From assembly GCA_003551565.1 (NCBI GenBank), contig PUMZ01000002.1, forward strand, positions 1 through 34,229: a DNA stretch of 34,229 nucleotides, given 5' to 3'. Shown piece by piece: positions 24,100 through 32,807 of the stretch. The DNA comes from Candidatus Brocadiaceae bacterium (GTDB lineage Bacteria > Planctomycetota > Brocadiia > SM23-32). Numbering within the stretch: position 1 is the stretch's first letter; every line of letters begins with the position of its first letter. The notes below the pieces were generated by a model. It did not search any database. It had not been told where the DNA came from and saw nothing but the letters and a program-made list of their open reading frames with translations. The position numbers and the translations under genes are program-made.

Positions 24100-25185
24100 A
24101 TGAGCTGCAAGTGGAAAACCAACTGGGATGAGACCAGACGGCATTTCCTCGGCTGGTGGAAGAGGGACGGACTTGTCGTAACAACTGGAGGCGCTCCGCC
24201 CGCCGAAGATCCCCATGCACAGGTGGAGTATCCCGGTCCGCCTGCGTCGATCGAGGACTCCTATACGGATGCGCGACGGCGGGCGCTGCGTAACCATTAT
24301 GAGATGGCGAACAGCACCTTCCCCGCCGACAACCTCCCGCTGGCCGACACCCAGATCGGTCCCGGCTCGCTGGCTCTGCTGCTTGGCAGCGAACCGGGGT
24401 TCTCGCCCGAGACGGTCTGGTTCCAACCCGTCTTAAAGGACGTCCCGAATCCCGAATCGCTTCCCTCCCTTCGCTTTGATCCCGACAACAGGTGGTGGCG
24501 CATTCACGAAACAACCCTGAGGCAGAGCGCGGAGCTGGCCGGGGAGAACTACCTGGTCGGATGCCCGGATCTGGTCGAGAACCTCGATATTCTTGCCGCA
24601 CTCCGCGACCCGCAGCGGCTCCTGTTCGACCTGATCGAACGCCCCGAGTGGGTGGAAAAAAAGATCCGGGAGATCAACATCGCCTTTTTTGAGGCCTATC
24701 AGCGCATCTACGACATCATCAAGCAACCCGACGGAAGCAGCGCGTTCTGGGCGTTCGAGCTCTGGGGGCCGGGAAAAGTCGCTAAAGTGCAGTGCGACGC
24801 CGCGTCCATGATCTCTCCGGAGATGTTCAGAAAGTTCGTCGTGCCCGCCCTGACCGAACAGTGCCGGTGGCTGGATTGTTCGGTTTTTCACCTTGACGGC
24901 ACCCAATGCATCGTGCACCTGGACAGTCTGCTCGGCATCGAAGAGCTCGACGCCGTGGAATGGACTCCGCAGGCCGGTATCGAACAGGGCGGCAGCCCGA
25001 GATGGTACGATATCTATCGCCGGATACTGGATGCCGGCAAGTCGGCCCAGGCCATAGAGGTGGGGCCTGACGAAGTCAAACCGCTGCTCGATGCCACCGG
25101 GGGCAGGGGGATGTATATCAAAGTCAGCGGCGCTGATGAAGAGCAACGGAAGGAAATCATCGAACTGGCTGAGGCGTTCCGCTGA
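24100..25185 (+). CDS. Uroporphyrinogen decarboxylase-family protein, methyltransferase-like
   Basis: 361 residues. The family contains true UroD and many corrinoid-dependent methyltransferases; related proteins are often labelled trimethylamine corrinoid protein. The start CKWKTNWDETRRHFLGWW and the late part with SVFHLDGTQCIVHLDSLL, LDAVEWTPQAGIEQGG and an AIEVGPDEV strand resemble this non-heme branch common in planctomycete-type genomes. The His-x-Cys zinc site of MtaA-type methyltransferases is not evident (the matching place reads HLD). Strong GGAGGTG five bases before the ATG. No corrinoid protein or reactivase is next to it, so methyl transfer is only an inference; a sugar-related or unknown role is possible. 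Confidence 0.7.
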   Translation: MSCKWKTNWDETRRHFLGWWKRDGLVVTTGGAPPAEDPHAQVEYPGPPASIEDSYTDARRRALRNHYEMANSTFPADNLPLADTQIGPGSLALLLGSEPGFSPETVWFQPVLKDVPNPESLPSLRFDPDNRWWRIHETTLRQSAELAGENYLVGCPDLVENLDILAALRDPQRLLFDLIERPEWVEKKIREINIAFFEAYQRIYDIIKQPDGSSAFWAFELWGPGKVAKVQCDAASMISPEMFRKFVVPALTEQCRWLDCSVFHLDGTQCIVHLDSLLGIEELDAVEWTPQAGIEQGGSPRWYDIYRRILDAGKSAQAIEVGPDEVKPLLDATGGRGMYIKVSGADEEQRKEIIELAEAFR

Positions 25186-25226
25186 AGTGCGCCCGGTGCC
25201 GGAACGGGAAGAAAAATCCCCCCCGT

Positions 25227-25255
25227 TTGCCGCTACGGACGTTTCCTGCTATAAT
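25227..25255 (+). promoter_or_regulatory. Sigma70-like promoter for the ThuA-like gene and followers
   Basis: TTGCCG (25227-25232), a 17-base spacer and TATAAT (25250-25255), preceded by TGC so that it is also an extended -10. It sits 72 bases before the ATG at 25327. In the leader, AATCA/TGATT around four bases (25280-25293) followed by a T-run to 25299 forms a weak terminator-like element. Confidence 0.6.
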
Positions 25256-25326
25256 CGGTCAGGCCCGGGATTACACCGGAATCATTCCTGATTTTTTTTG
25301 TCACTTCTTCGATCCGAGGTTGGAAA

Positions 25327-25989
25327 ATGCCAAAAACAGCACTGATGGTCTGGGGAGGATGGGACGGTCATGAGCCAGAGGAGTGCGTGGATATTTTCGC
25401 TCCATTTTTGGAAGGCCGCGGATTTGAAGTGGAGGTGTCCGGCACCCTTGATGCGTTCCTTGACGGCGAGGCGATGGAGGAGACCGATCTCATCGTTCCT
25501 GTATGGACGATGGGGGAGATAGGCGGCGAGCAATGCAAGGGGCTTCTCGAGGCTGTCCGGGGCGGTGCGGGCATCGCCGGCTGGCACGGCGGCATGGGCG
25601 ATTCGTTCCGCCAAAATGTCGACTACCAGTTCATGGTCGGCGGCCAGTGGGTGGCGCACCCCGGAGGAATCGTGGATTACGAGGTGAATATTCTTGACGA
25701 CCGGGATCCGGTAACTTCCGGATTGGAGGATTTCCGGATGCATTCCGAGCAGTATTACATGCACGTCGATCCCGGCAACAAGGTGCTGGCCACGACCACC
25801 TTCAGCGGCGAACATGACGGCATCGACTGGATCGCCGGCTGCGTGATGCCGACGGTCTGGAAGAGACGGTATGGTAAGGGGCGGGTCTTTTACTCCTCTC
25901 TCGGTCATGTTGCCGCCGACTTTGAGGTTGCGCAGGCGCGCCTGATCATGGAGCGCGGCATGATGTGGGCGGCGCGCTCGGACGAATAA
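25327..25989 (+). CDS. ThuA-like domain protein
   Basis: 220 residues, a single ThuA domain with the class I glutamine-amidotransferase-like fold. ThuA proteins are linked to trehalose and other sugar use; the exact reaction is poorly known. Landmarks are [15 protein letters not shown] at the N-terminus, the central [11 protein letters not shown], the segment [23 protein letters not shown], and the C-terminal W[15 protein letters not shown] typical of the family. GAGGT lies upstream of the ATG. There is no signal peptide, so it should be cytoplasmic. ispF follows within about 60 bases, probably cotranscribed but not functionally related. Confidence 0.83.
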   Translation: MPKTALMVWGGWDGHEPEECVDIFAPFLEGRGFEVEVSGTLDAFLDGEAMEETDLIVPVWTMGEIGGEQCKGLLEAVRGGAGIAGWHGGMGDSFRQNVDYQFMVGGQWVAHPGGIVDYEVNILDDRDPVTSGLEDFRMHSEQYYMHVDPGNKVLATTTFSGEHDGIDWIAGCVMPTVWKRRYGKGRVFYSSLGHVAADFEVAQARLIMERGMMWAARSDE

Positions 25990-26052
25990 AACGCTGCATC
26001 CGGCGGAACAGATATGCCAGAGGGGAACAACACCGTCAGGAAGTGCCCGTCA

Positions 26053-26526
26053 ATGCGCGTTGGTATGGGCTACGATATCCATCGTATGGTCCCCGGCCGC
26101 CGTCTGTTGCTGGGCGGGGTCGCAATAGAAGCGCCTGCCGGTCTGGAGGGGCACAGCGATGCCGATGTCGTGTTCCATGCCACGGCGGACGCGCTGCTGG
26201 GCGCAGCGGCCCTGGGCGACATCGGCGAGCACTTCCCCGATACGGACCCGGAATGGAAAGGTGCCGACAGCGCCCTGATGCTCCGGAAGGTGCTGGAGCT
26301 GATAGCGGAGCATGGTTATGTCGTACAAAACATCGACATCAATATCATCGCGCAACAGCCGCGTCTGGGCAGCAAAAAAACACTTATAAAAGAGAACATC
26401 GCCCGCGTGCTCGGCCTCGATCTCGCAGGGGTGGGAGTGAAGGCTAAAACAAAGGAACAACTCGGACCGGTCGGCGCCGGGGAAGCCATCGAGGCAACGG
26501 CTGTCGTGCTGATCGCATTGGCTTGA
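26053..26526 (+). CDS. ispF: 2-C-methyl-D-erythritol 2,4-cyclodiphosphate synthase
   Basis: 157 residues, the usual length. IspF cyclises CDP-methylerythritol phosphate in the MEP route to isoprenoids. The start MRVGMGYDIHR carries metal ligands D8 and H10; GHSDADVVFHA supplies H34 and the third ligand H42; DALLGAAALGDIGEHFPDTDP and VGVKAKTKEQLGPVG are classic. I chose ATG 26053 because it matches the family start and has AGGAAG nine bases upstream; ATG 26014 would add 13 unusual residues. No ispD gene is adjacent. The flavoenzyme gene starts 18 bases downstream. Confidence 0.95.
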   Translation: MRVGMGYDIHRMVPGRRLLLGGVAIEAPAGLEGHSDADVVFHATADALLGAAALGDIGEHFPDTDPEWKGADSALMLRKVLELIAEHGYVVQNIDINIIAQQPRLGSKKTLIKENIARVLGLDLAGVGVKAKTKEQLGPVGAGEAIEATAVVLIALA

Positions 26527-26544
26527 TACGGAATGGAGATAAAT

Positions 26545-29130
26545 ATGGCAAATCTGAAAACACGTTTTGCAGGACTTGATCTGGAAAACCCGCTGATCAT
26601 CTCGTCGGCGGGGATAACTGAAAATGTCGAAAAACTCCGGCGCTGTCAGCGTTACGGGGCGGCAGCGGCGGTGATGAAAAGCTATTTCGAAGAGGAAATA
26701 TGCCGCAACGATCCCTCCCCGCGATACAGAATCATCGAGCACGGCATGGGGAAGGACGAAACTTTGACCTTCATGTCCTACGAACAGGCAAGCGATTGGG
26801 ATATCGATCGCTATGCCGGGGAAGTGGCGGCGGCAAAGGCCGAACTCGATATGAAGATTATCCCGAGCATCAACTGCATAACCCGGGAGGGCTGGGTCGA
26901 GGCCGCCTTGAAAGTTGCGGACGCAGGGGCCGACGCTATCGAGATGAATACGTCCTGTCCGCACGGTTCGATCACGTTCCGCGGCGGGGCCGTTGAAGAG
27001 GTCATATTCGATACCGTCCGGGCGGTGAGGGAGGCGGTCGATCTGCCCCTTATCGCCAAGATCAGTCCCATGCTCACAAGCCCCATCGGCGTCGTGAAAG
27101 GGGTGGCCGACCTGGGCGTCAATGCGGTCACGATTTTCAACCGTATGACCGGCCTGGAGGTGGACCTGGATTCTGAAAGCCCCGTGATGCACGGCGGCTA
27201 TGCCGGGCATGGGGGTCCGTGGGCGATCCAGTACCCCCTGCGCTGGATAAGCCAGATCAGTCCGCAAATCGATATCGATATCGCCGGCTCCGGCGGGGTG
27301 GTCTCCGGCGAGGATGCGGTCAAATACCTGCTTGCCGGCGCCCGTGCCGTGCAGGTATGCAGTGCCGTGGTGCTCAACGGCTACGAAGTGATTGCCGAAA
27401 TAATCGACGGAATCGAACAATGGATGGAACGGAAAAACTACGTCCGCATCGGCGAGTTCCGGGGAAATGCGGCCGCAAAAGTGCGTGGTACGGAAGAGAT
27501 CGAACGTGGGCAAAAGATTCTGGCCGAAATCCATAACGAAACCCATGCCCCCTGCGTCAACTCCTGCCCCGCCCACGTGCCCGCCCAGGCCTACGTGCAT
27601 CTGATAGGAAAGAGGGATTTTGCCGGGGCGGTTCAGGCCATACGTTCCGCCAATCCGCTGCAAAGCGTATGCGGATGGGTTTGTTACCATCCCTGCGAGG
27701 ACGCCTGCACCCGGGGTGATATGGACTCCCCTATCGCGATCAGGGCGCTGAAGCGTTTTGCGCTCGAGTGGGGAGGCAGGAATATACCGGCGGAGGAGCT
27801 TGAATTGCCCGCGCCTTCCCCGACCGGCAAGAAGGTAGCGGTCATCGGCGCGGGGCCGGCGGGCCTGACCGCCGCATACGACCTGGCAAGAGCCGGGCAC
27901 GATGTGACCATCCTTGAAAGAACTTCCGCACCGGGCGGTATGCTGCGGTGGTTTATCCCCATTTACAGGTTGCCGGAAGAGGTGCTGAATGCTGAGATCG
28001 CGTTGATCGAACGAGCGGGCGTGAAGATATCCTGCAACCAGTGTCTCGGTCGGGACTTTTCGCTTCAGGATGTTGCCTCCGAGCACGATGCGGTGGCCCT
28101 TGCCTTCGGCGCCGATAAAAGCGCCCGGCTCGGAATCAAAGGGGAAGACGCTCACGGGGTCAGCGGAGCGCTCCAGTTCCTGGAACGTGTCGCGAAGGGA
28201 CAGCAAACAAAGACAGGACAACGCGTAGCGGTCATCGGCGGAGGCGGAAGCGCACTCGATGCCGCTCGTACGGCCCTGCGGCTCGGCTCCGAGGAAGTTT
28301 ATCTGCTCTATCGGCGCACCCGGGAGGAAATGCCGATCAACAACGAGGAAATCGAACTGGCCGAACAGGAGGGCGTGCGTATCCTGTACCTGGTATCACC
28401 CACCGAAGTGATGGTCGAAAACGGACGTGTCAGAGGATTAAAACTGAAAGGCGCCTACCTTGATACGCGGTCCGTCGGCGGACGCCGTTCGCCGGTGGGA
28501 GTGGAAGACCTGCAATACGCAATGGACTTCGACCAGGTGCTCGTGGCGGTCAGTCAGACGCCGGACGAGGGTGCGGTCGGCTCAAGGGATGGAGTGGAAC
28601 TGACCGCCCGGGGCGGAGTGAAGGTCCATGACCAGTTCGGCACCACCACCAGAGAGGATGTTTTCGGCGCCGGAGATGTCACTGGCGAGACCGGATCGGT
28701 GATCGAAGCGATCGCCGCCGGGCGCAAGGCGGCGCTCGGAGTGGATGCTTATCTGAAAGGGCAGGGCCCCGCCGGGGCCGCAGAGAACTGGATCAAATCC
28801 GTGCCTGTGGACAAGAAGAAAGTCCTGGCCCGCAGCATCGCCGAACCCGTGCAGGAGCGGATTATAACTCCTCTTCGTCCGGTCGCTGAACGCGTGCGGG
28901 ATTTCGAGCCGGTGGAGCTTTCGCTGGGTGAAGACGATGCGGTCAGGGAAGCGGATCGGTGCCTGCGCTGCGGATGCGGCGTGGGCTGCGGACTGTGCCA
29001 GCGCATCTGTCCCTACGACGCCATCGACCTGCAGGGCACATCGTATGTGGTGGATGAGGAGAAATGCAAGGGCTGCGGGCTGTGCATCGAACGCTGCCCG
29101 ATTGAAAATATCGACTTGAAACCGCTGTGA
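26545..29130 (+). CDS. DHOD-like / GltD-like / ferredoxin fusion flavoenzyme
   Basis: 861 residues in three modules. Residues 1-300: an FMN TIM barrel of the dihydroorotate-dehydrogenase-like group (NPLIISSAGITENVEKL, SYFEEEI, SINC, NTSCPHG at 135-141, IAGSGGV, VQVCSAV). Residues 320-740: a GltD/PreT-like module with Cys-rich N-part (CVNSCPA, CGWVC, HPCEDAC), FAD-binding VIGAGPAGLTAAYDLA (433-448), NAD(P)-binding VIGGGGSALDAA (563-574) and FGAGDVTG (707-714). Residues 806-861: a ferredoxin domain, one canonical C-x2-C-x2-C-x3-CP (841-851) and one with extra Cys (806-822). The parts are those of dihydropyrimidine dehydrogenase, but in that enzyme the GltD-like part comes first. The catalytic Cys expected about ten residues after SCPHG is absent. 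ATG 26545 has GGAG six bases upstream. Substrate unknown. Confidence 0.85.
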   Translation: MANLKTRFAGLDLENPLIISSAGITENVEKLRRCQRYGAAAAVMKSYFEEEICRNDPSPRYRIIEHGMGKDETLTFMSYEQASDWDIDRYAGEVAAAKAELDMKIIPSINCITREGWVEAALKVADAGADAIEMNTSCPHGSITFRGGAVEEVIFDTVRAVREAVDLPLIAKISPMLTSPIGVVKGVADLGVNAVTIFNRMTGLEVDLDSESPVMHGGYAGHGGPWAIQYPLRWISQISPQIDIDIAGSGGVVSGEDAVKYLLAGARAVQVCSAVVLNGYEVIAEIIDGIEQWMERKNYVRIGEFRGNAAAKVRGTEEIERGQKILAEIHNETHAPCVNSCPAHVPAQAYVHLIGKRDFAGAVQAIRSANPLQSVCGWVCYHPCEDACTRGDMDSPIAIRALKRFALEWGGRNIPAEELELPAPSPTGKKVAVIGAGPAGLTAAYDLARAGHDVTILERTSAPGGMLRWFIPIYRLPEEVLNAEIALIERAGVKISCNQCLGRDFSLQDVASEHDAVALAFGADKSARLGIKGEDAHGVSGALQFLERVAKGQQTKTGQRVAVIGGGGSALDAARTALRLGSEEVYLLYRRTREEMPINNEEIELAEQEGVRILYLVSPTEVMVENGRVRGLKLKGAYLDTRSVGGRRSPVGVEDLQYAMDFDQVLVAVSQTPDEGAVGSRDGVELTARGGVKVHDQFGTTTREDVFGAGDVTGETGSVIEAIAAGRKAALGVDAYLKGQGPAGAAENWIKSVPVDKKKVLARSIAEPVQERIITPLRPVAERVRDFEPVELSLGEDDAVREADRCLRCGCGVGCGLCQRICPYDAIDLQGTSYVVDEEKCKGCGLCIERCPIENIDLKPL

Positions 29131-29155
29131 AACAGCGCTACAATTTGACAGTGCA

Positions 29156-29911
29156 ATGAAAGAAAAACAAATGAGTTTTGTGCTGACACCGGCCGAGTCC
29201 AAGCGGTTGATTGCAAAAGGAATAGCCTCCTGCAAACCGGTAAAACGGGCGCTGAAGAGCGGGATCGTCGCCGTGGCCAAAGGCACGACGAACGGATATG
29301 TTGCTGAAGAGCTTTCCGGAGAACCCATCGAGAAAACGCGTTACTGCACCGGAACCACCACCCCTTTGCTGCGGAAGCGATGCGGGGTGGAAACCTCCAA
29401 CGAACTGCCGGACCTCGTTTACAGGGACGGACAGAGGTGGGAGGGCGTCTCCGCCGTGGATGCCGCCGGGGAGATGGGAGCGGGCGATGTTTTTATAAAA
29501 GGATCCAACGCAATCAATTATGAACGCGGACAGGCAGGCATATTGATCGGACATCCAACGGGCGGAACCATCGGCGCCGTGATCGGGACCCTTACGGCGC
29601 GCGGGGCCGTGCTGCTCCTGGCCGTGGGACTGGAGAAAAACATCCCGGGCGATCTCTGTAAAACCGCGCGGACGGTCGCCGCGACAAAGGGCGGCGGCCC
29701 CGCTCTGTGGCCGGTCAACGGAGAAATATTCACCGAAATCGAAGCGCTCAGGACGCTTTGCGCGGTGGAGGCCGTGGTGACGGCTGCCGGCGGGATACTC
29801 GGCGCGGAGGGCAGCGTGCGATTTTCGGTTCACGGACTGCCCGAACGTATCGAACAGGTATCGGCATTGCTCGGCGAAATACAGGGCGAGCCGCCGTTCG
29901 GGGGGGGATGA
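29156..29911 (+). CDS. Conserved-looking protein of unknown function, 251 aa
   Basis: I do not recognise a named family. The protein is soluble-looking and starts with a helix (LTPAESKRLIAKGIA, 10-24), then IVAVAKGTTNGYVAEEL (37-52), a second glycine-rich stretch with GAGDVFIKGSNAINYERG (108-125), and GHPTGGTIGAVIGTLTARG (132-150) followed by a hydrophobic strand (152-158). The repeated glycine and Thr-rich turns suggest a nucleotide- or phosphate-binding enzyme, but no standard motif fits. There are five cysteines (26, 64, 76, 168, 202). It begins 25 bases after the flavoenzyme stop on the same strand, so the two are likely cotranscribed. The Shine-Dalgarno is weak; ATG 29171 is an alternative start. 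Confidence 0.75.
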   Translation: MKEKQMSFVLTPAESKRLIAKGIASCKPVKRALKSGIVAVAKGTTNGYVAEELSGEPIEKTRYCTGTTTPLLRKRCGVETSNELPDLVYRDGQRWEGVSAVDAAGEMGAGDVFIKGSNAINYERGQAGILIGHPTGGTIGAVIGTLTARGAVLLLAVGLEKNIPGDLCKTARTVAATKGGGPALWPVNGEIFTEIEALRTLCAVEAVVTAAGGILGAEGSVRFSVHGLPERIEQVSALLGEIQGEPPFGGG

Positions 29912-30039
29912 CCGATCGAGCCGCCCGCCCCGGCAGGTCGCAACGGAGAAATTGTGGACCGTTGCCTTGCCATGATGTACATCGGCAAATAACATAACGC
30001 GCATTGACACCGGAACTTTTTCTGTGATCGGTACTGATT

Positions 30040-31494
30040 ATGGACAAGCAAGGCCCACCGGGCAGTTTTTTTCGGGAATACCGCTCCCCTTTCGTCACCC
30101 GCTGGGCGGGGGAGAACATGCTATACATCTGGAGCGACGAATATAAGTTCAGGCTTTGGAGAAAACTATGGATTGCACTGGCCGAATCCCAGCGGGAATT
30201 GGGCCTCGACATCAGCTCCGTGGCAATCGAGCAGCTCAGGGAGAGGAAAGACGACATCGACCTCGAAGCAGCCGCCAGCTATGAACAGCGGCTGCGTCAC
30301 GATGTCATGGCCCATCTTCGTGTTTACGCGGACCAGTGCCCCGAGGCCCGGGGGATCATACATCTTGGAGCCACGAGCTGTTTTGTCGCAGATAACGCGG
30401 AGTTGGTACAGATAAGGGAAAGCTTCAGAACCCTGATACCCGCAATAACTTTGGCATGCCGTCAACTGGCCGACTTCGCCATGGAGCATCGCTCGCTGCC
30501 ATGCCTTGGATATACCCATTATCAGCCGGCGCAGGCCACCACCGTCGGCAAACGCGCCTGCCTGTGGATTCAGGACCTGCTCTGGGACCTGGGGAACATG
30601 ACGGCAATAGCCGATCAGATGCCGTTCCGCAGCGTGAAAGGAACGACGGGCACCCAGGCAAGCTTTCTGAAGCTGTTCAACGGCGACGCCGAAAAAGTCC
30701 GGGAACTCGAACGTCGGGTCGCCGCGAAAATGGAATTTGACCGCATCTATCCGGTGACCGGACAGACGTACCCGAGAAAGTTCGACTGGCAAACGCTTTC
30801 GGCATTGGCCGGTCTGGCGATTTCCACGCATAAGATGGCCGTTGATATCCGGCTGCTGGCCGGCATGAAGGAGGTCGAAGAACCGTTTGGACAACACCAG
30901 GTCGGAAGTTCCGCAATGGCTTACAAACGCAACCCGATGCGATGCGAACGCATCTGCGCACTGTCGCGCTTCCTGATCAACAATGTCCAGAACGCCTCCT
31001 TCACCGCCGCCGACCAGTGGATGGAACGGACCCTCGATGACTCGGCCAACCGCAGGCTTTCACTGGCCGAGGGCTTCCTCGGCGCCGATTCCATCGCACG
31101 GCTGGTCGCCAATGTTACCGCCGGACTCGTTATCAATGACAACGTCATCAGGAGGCGACTCCTCACCGAACTGCCGTTTATGGCGACCGAAAACATCTTG
31201 ATGGAAGCCGTTAAAACGGGCGGGGACCGGCAGAAGTTGCACGAGAAAATCCGCAACCATTCCATGGAAGCCGCAAAAAGGGTCAAAGAAAAAGACGGCG
31301 CCAACGATCTCCTGGAACGACTGCAAGCCGATCCCGCTTTTGAGAGCGTTAAGGACAGGTTCGATGAACTTGTTGACCCGCAAGCTTTTACCGGACGAGC
31401 CCCCGAGCAGGTCGTAGAGTACCTCGAAGAAACTGTCCTGCCTTTTATCGACGGAATGGAAACAGGAGGATCCGGGGACAGCCTGCGCGTATGA
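30040..31494 (+). CDS. purB: Adenylosuccinate lyase, animal-type
   Basis: 484 residues. PurB removes fumarate from SAICAR and adenylosuccinate in purine synthesis. The signature GSSAMAYKRNPMRCER holds the flexible catalytic loop. The protein follows human ADSL from its N-terminus (YRSPFVTRW) through RLRHDVMAH, GIIHLGATSCFVADN, QPAQATTVGKR, RSVKGTTGTQASFL, WMERTLDDSANRR and LPFMATENILMEAVK, as far as I can recall that sequence; classical bacterial PurB of E. coli or B. subtilis looks quite different. ATG 30040 is supported by this N-terminal match although no Shine-Dalgarno is clear; ATG 30118 has GGGGGAG but would cut conserved sequence. A gap of 128 bases separates it from the preceding gene. 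Confidence 0.94.
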   Translation: MDKQGPPGSFFREYRSPFVTRWAGENMLYIWSDEYKFRLWRKLWIALAESQRELGLDISSVAIEQLRERKDDIDLEAAASYEQRLRHDVMAHLRVYADQCPEARGIIHLGATSCFVADNAELVQIRESFRTLIPAITLACRQLADFAMEHRSLPCLGYTHYQPAQATTVGKRACLWIQDLLWDLGNMTAIADQMPFRSVKGTTGTQASFLKLFNGDAEKVRELERRVAAKMEFDRIYPVTGQTYPRKFDWQTLSALAGLAISTHKMAVDIRLLAGMKEVEEPFGQHQVGSSAMAYKRNPMRCERICALSRFLINNVQNASFTAADQWMERTLDDSANRRLSLAEGFLGADSIARLVANVTAGLVINDNVIRRRLLTELPFMATENILMEAVKTGGDRQKLHEKIRNHSMEAAKRVKEKDGANDLLERLQADPAFESVKDRFDELVDPQAFTGRAPEQVVEYLEETVLPFIDGMETGGSGDSLRV

Positions 31495-31520
31495 AAACTT
31501 GACTCCAGGGACGAAAAGAT

Positions 31521-32747
31521 ATGGTCGATTACAGCCAATACCAGGAGGGAAACCGTCGGGAACCGCAACCTGAGGACGCAAGCGCCCCCCGGCGCGGAGC
31601 CTCGAAGTTATGGTTGAGCTGCTGCGGAGGATGTGCGGGTGTGCTGTTGTTCCTCTTCATCGCAATCGGCATCGGCCTGTATTTTCTTTTCCGTTCCCAT
31701 CCTGTCGTCCCTCCGGAGGCGTTTTTTCTGCCCGACTCCGACGGATTTGTTGTCGTCCGTATCGACCCGGGAGATGAGGGACACGTTGCCTTCTGGGGAG
31801 CGCTGGCCGGAATCGAACGTCTGACGGCTGAACCCGCCGGCCGGGACGGGGACCTGCCTGAGGCACGGGCGCAAGATGTCCCCGAGCGCCTGGAGAGAAT
31901 CGCACCGCTCAACTTCGTCGCCGTTCTCTATCACCTGGAGTCCCCGCAAGAGATCGCAACAAGAGATTTCGAGTTGCCGGAAACAGATGACGAACTTTCC
32001 GCTCACATGGAACGATGGCTGGAGAAGCGGGCCGAGAAAAAACGGTTCAACAAGGGCCTTGCCGTCTCCATGCGACGCGGCGGGCTGGCGTGGCTTACCG
32101 CAAGGATGTTCATCGCTGAAATGGTCCGGCATGACGGCAGCGAGACGCGTCACAGGGACGTTCGGATCGGCGTCTCACCAGCAGGCAACGTGCTGGGCCA
32201 CCTGAAGAATAACATCATGCTGGCCGACCGGGAGCAGATCGTTCACGAGTGGATTGACGTACTGAAAGATTCCGATCCCGCAGCAGGTGTGCGGTATAAC
32301 GGGCCACCGGACCTGGAAAACACATACGAGCGGCTCGACAGGTCGGCGCCCCTGTATTTTGCCGTTTCCAACCGCAAAGGGGAGCTGAGATCCCTGCTGG
32401 AAAGTTTTCTGGAAATGCATGACGCGCGGGGCGAAAACGGGCACAATGGCGAAGAACTCCCGGAGCGCGTGGAGTTCATAACTGAACGCACCGACGAGAT
32501 TGATGCAATAACCGCACACGTCCGGGCGCTGGGCGGCTCCTTCAGCATCACTGATCCGGACCGGGGTGAACTGGACGTCTATGCCGAGTGCGAGGACGAA
32601 CCTTCGGCACAGGAGATCGCCGGGGTGCTTGAAGAAATATTTCGGCACCTGACCGATGATGATGTTGTTTTGGAAGTCAAGGCCGATGGGGATGTCGCAC
32701 ATGTGCGCCTGATATACCACGACTTGCCGGCCCGCATCACAGACTGA
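31521..32747 (+). CDS. Hypothetical protein with one membrane segment
   Basis: 408 residues, family not recognised. The N-terminus is polar (about 1-28), followed by a small Cys-rich patch (CCGGC, 34-38) and one membrane segment at about 38-57, so the remaining 350 residues probably face the periplasm. That part is acidic, mixes strands and helices, and has no zinc, P-loop or Ser-protease motif that I can see. FFLPDSDGFVVVRIDPGDEG right after the membrane segment resembles the start of planctomycete-type DUF3352-like proteins, but I am not sure. It lies 26 bases after purB and about 60 before the ceramidase-like gene in the same direction. Confidence 0.75.
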   Translation: MVDYSQYQEGNRREPQPEDASAPRRGASKLWLSCCGGCAGVLLFLFIAIGIGLYFLFRSHPVVPPEAFFLPDSDGFVVVRIDPGDEGHVAFWGALAGIERLTAEPAGRDGDLPEARAQDVPERLERIAPLNFVAVLYHLESPQEIATRDFELPETDDELSAHMERWLEKRAEKKRFNKGLAVSMRRGGLAWLTARMFIAEMVRHDGSETRHRDVRIGVSPAGNVLGHLKNNIMLADREQIVHEWIDVLKDSDPAAGVRYNGPPDLENTYERLDRSAPLYFAVSNRKGELRSLLESFLEMHDARGENGHNGEELPERVEFITERTDEIDAITAHVRALGGSFSITDPDRGELDVYAECEDEPSAQEIAGVLEEIFRHLTDDDVVLEVKADGDVAHVRLIYHDLPARITD

Positions 32748-32807
32748 CGCGCAATCCATTGGACAATTCGTTCGATCCGCCAGCGGCACCTGTCAAGGAG
32801 AGAGCCT

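Noticed and set aside
24023-24601. N-terminal extension of hflX into the region opposite the UroD-like gene
   Set aside because: The added residues are Arg/Pro/Ser-rich antisense of the neighbouring gene, and the promoter at 24030-24038 lies inside the extension.
26050-28221. 723-codon open frame on the minus strand opposite ispF and the flavoenzyme gene
   Set aside because: It is antisense to two clearly real genes; its translation is rich in His, Arg and Cys with no domain pattern, as expected from a GC-rich shadow frame.
30004-30009. Perfect TTGACA 30 bases before purB
   Set aside because: No acceptable -10 box stands 16-18 bases downstream, so a promoter cannot be supported.
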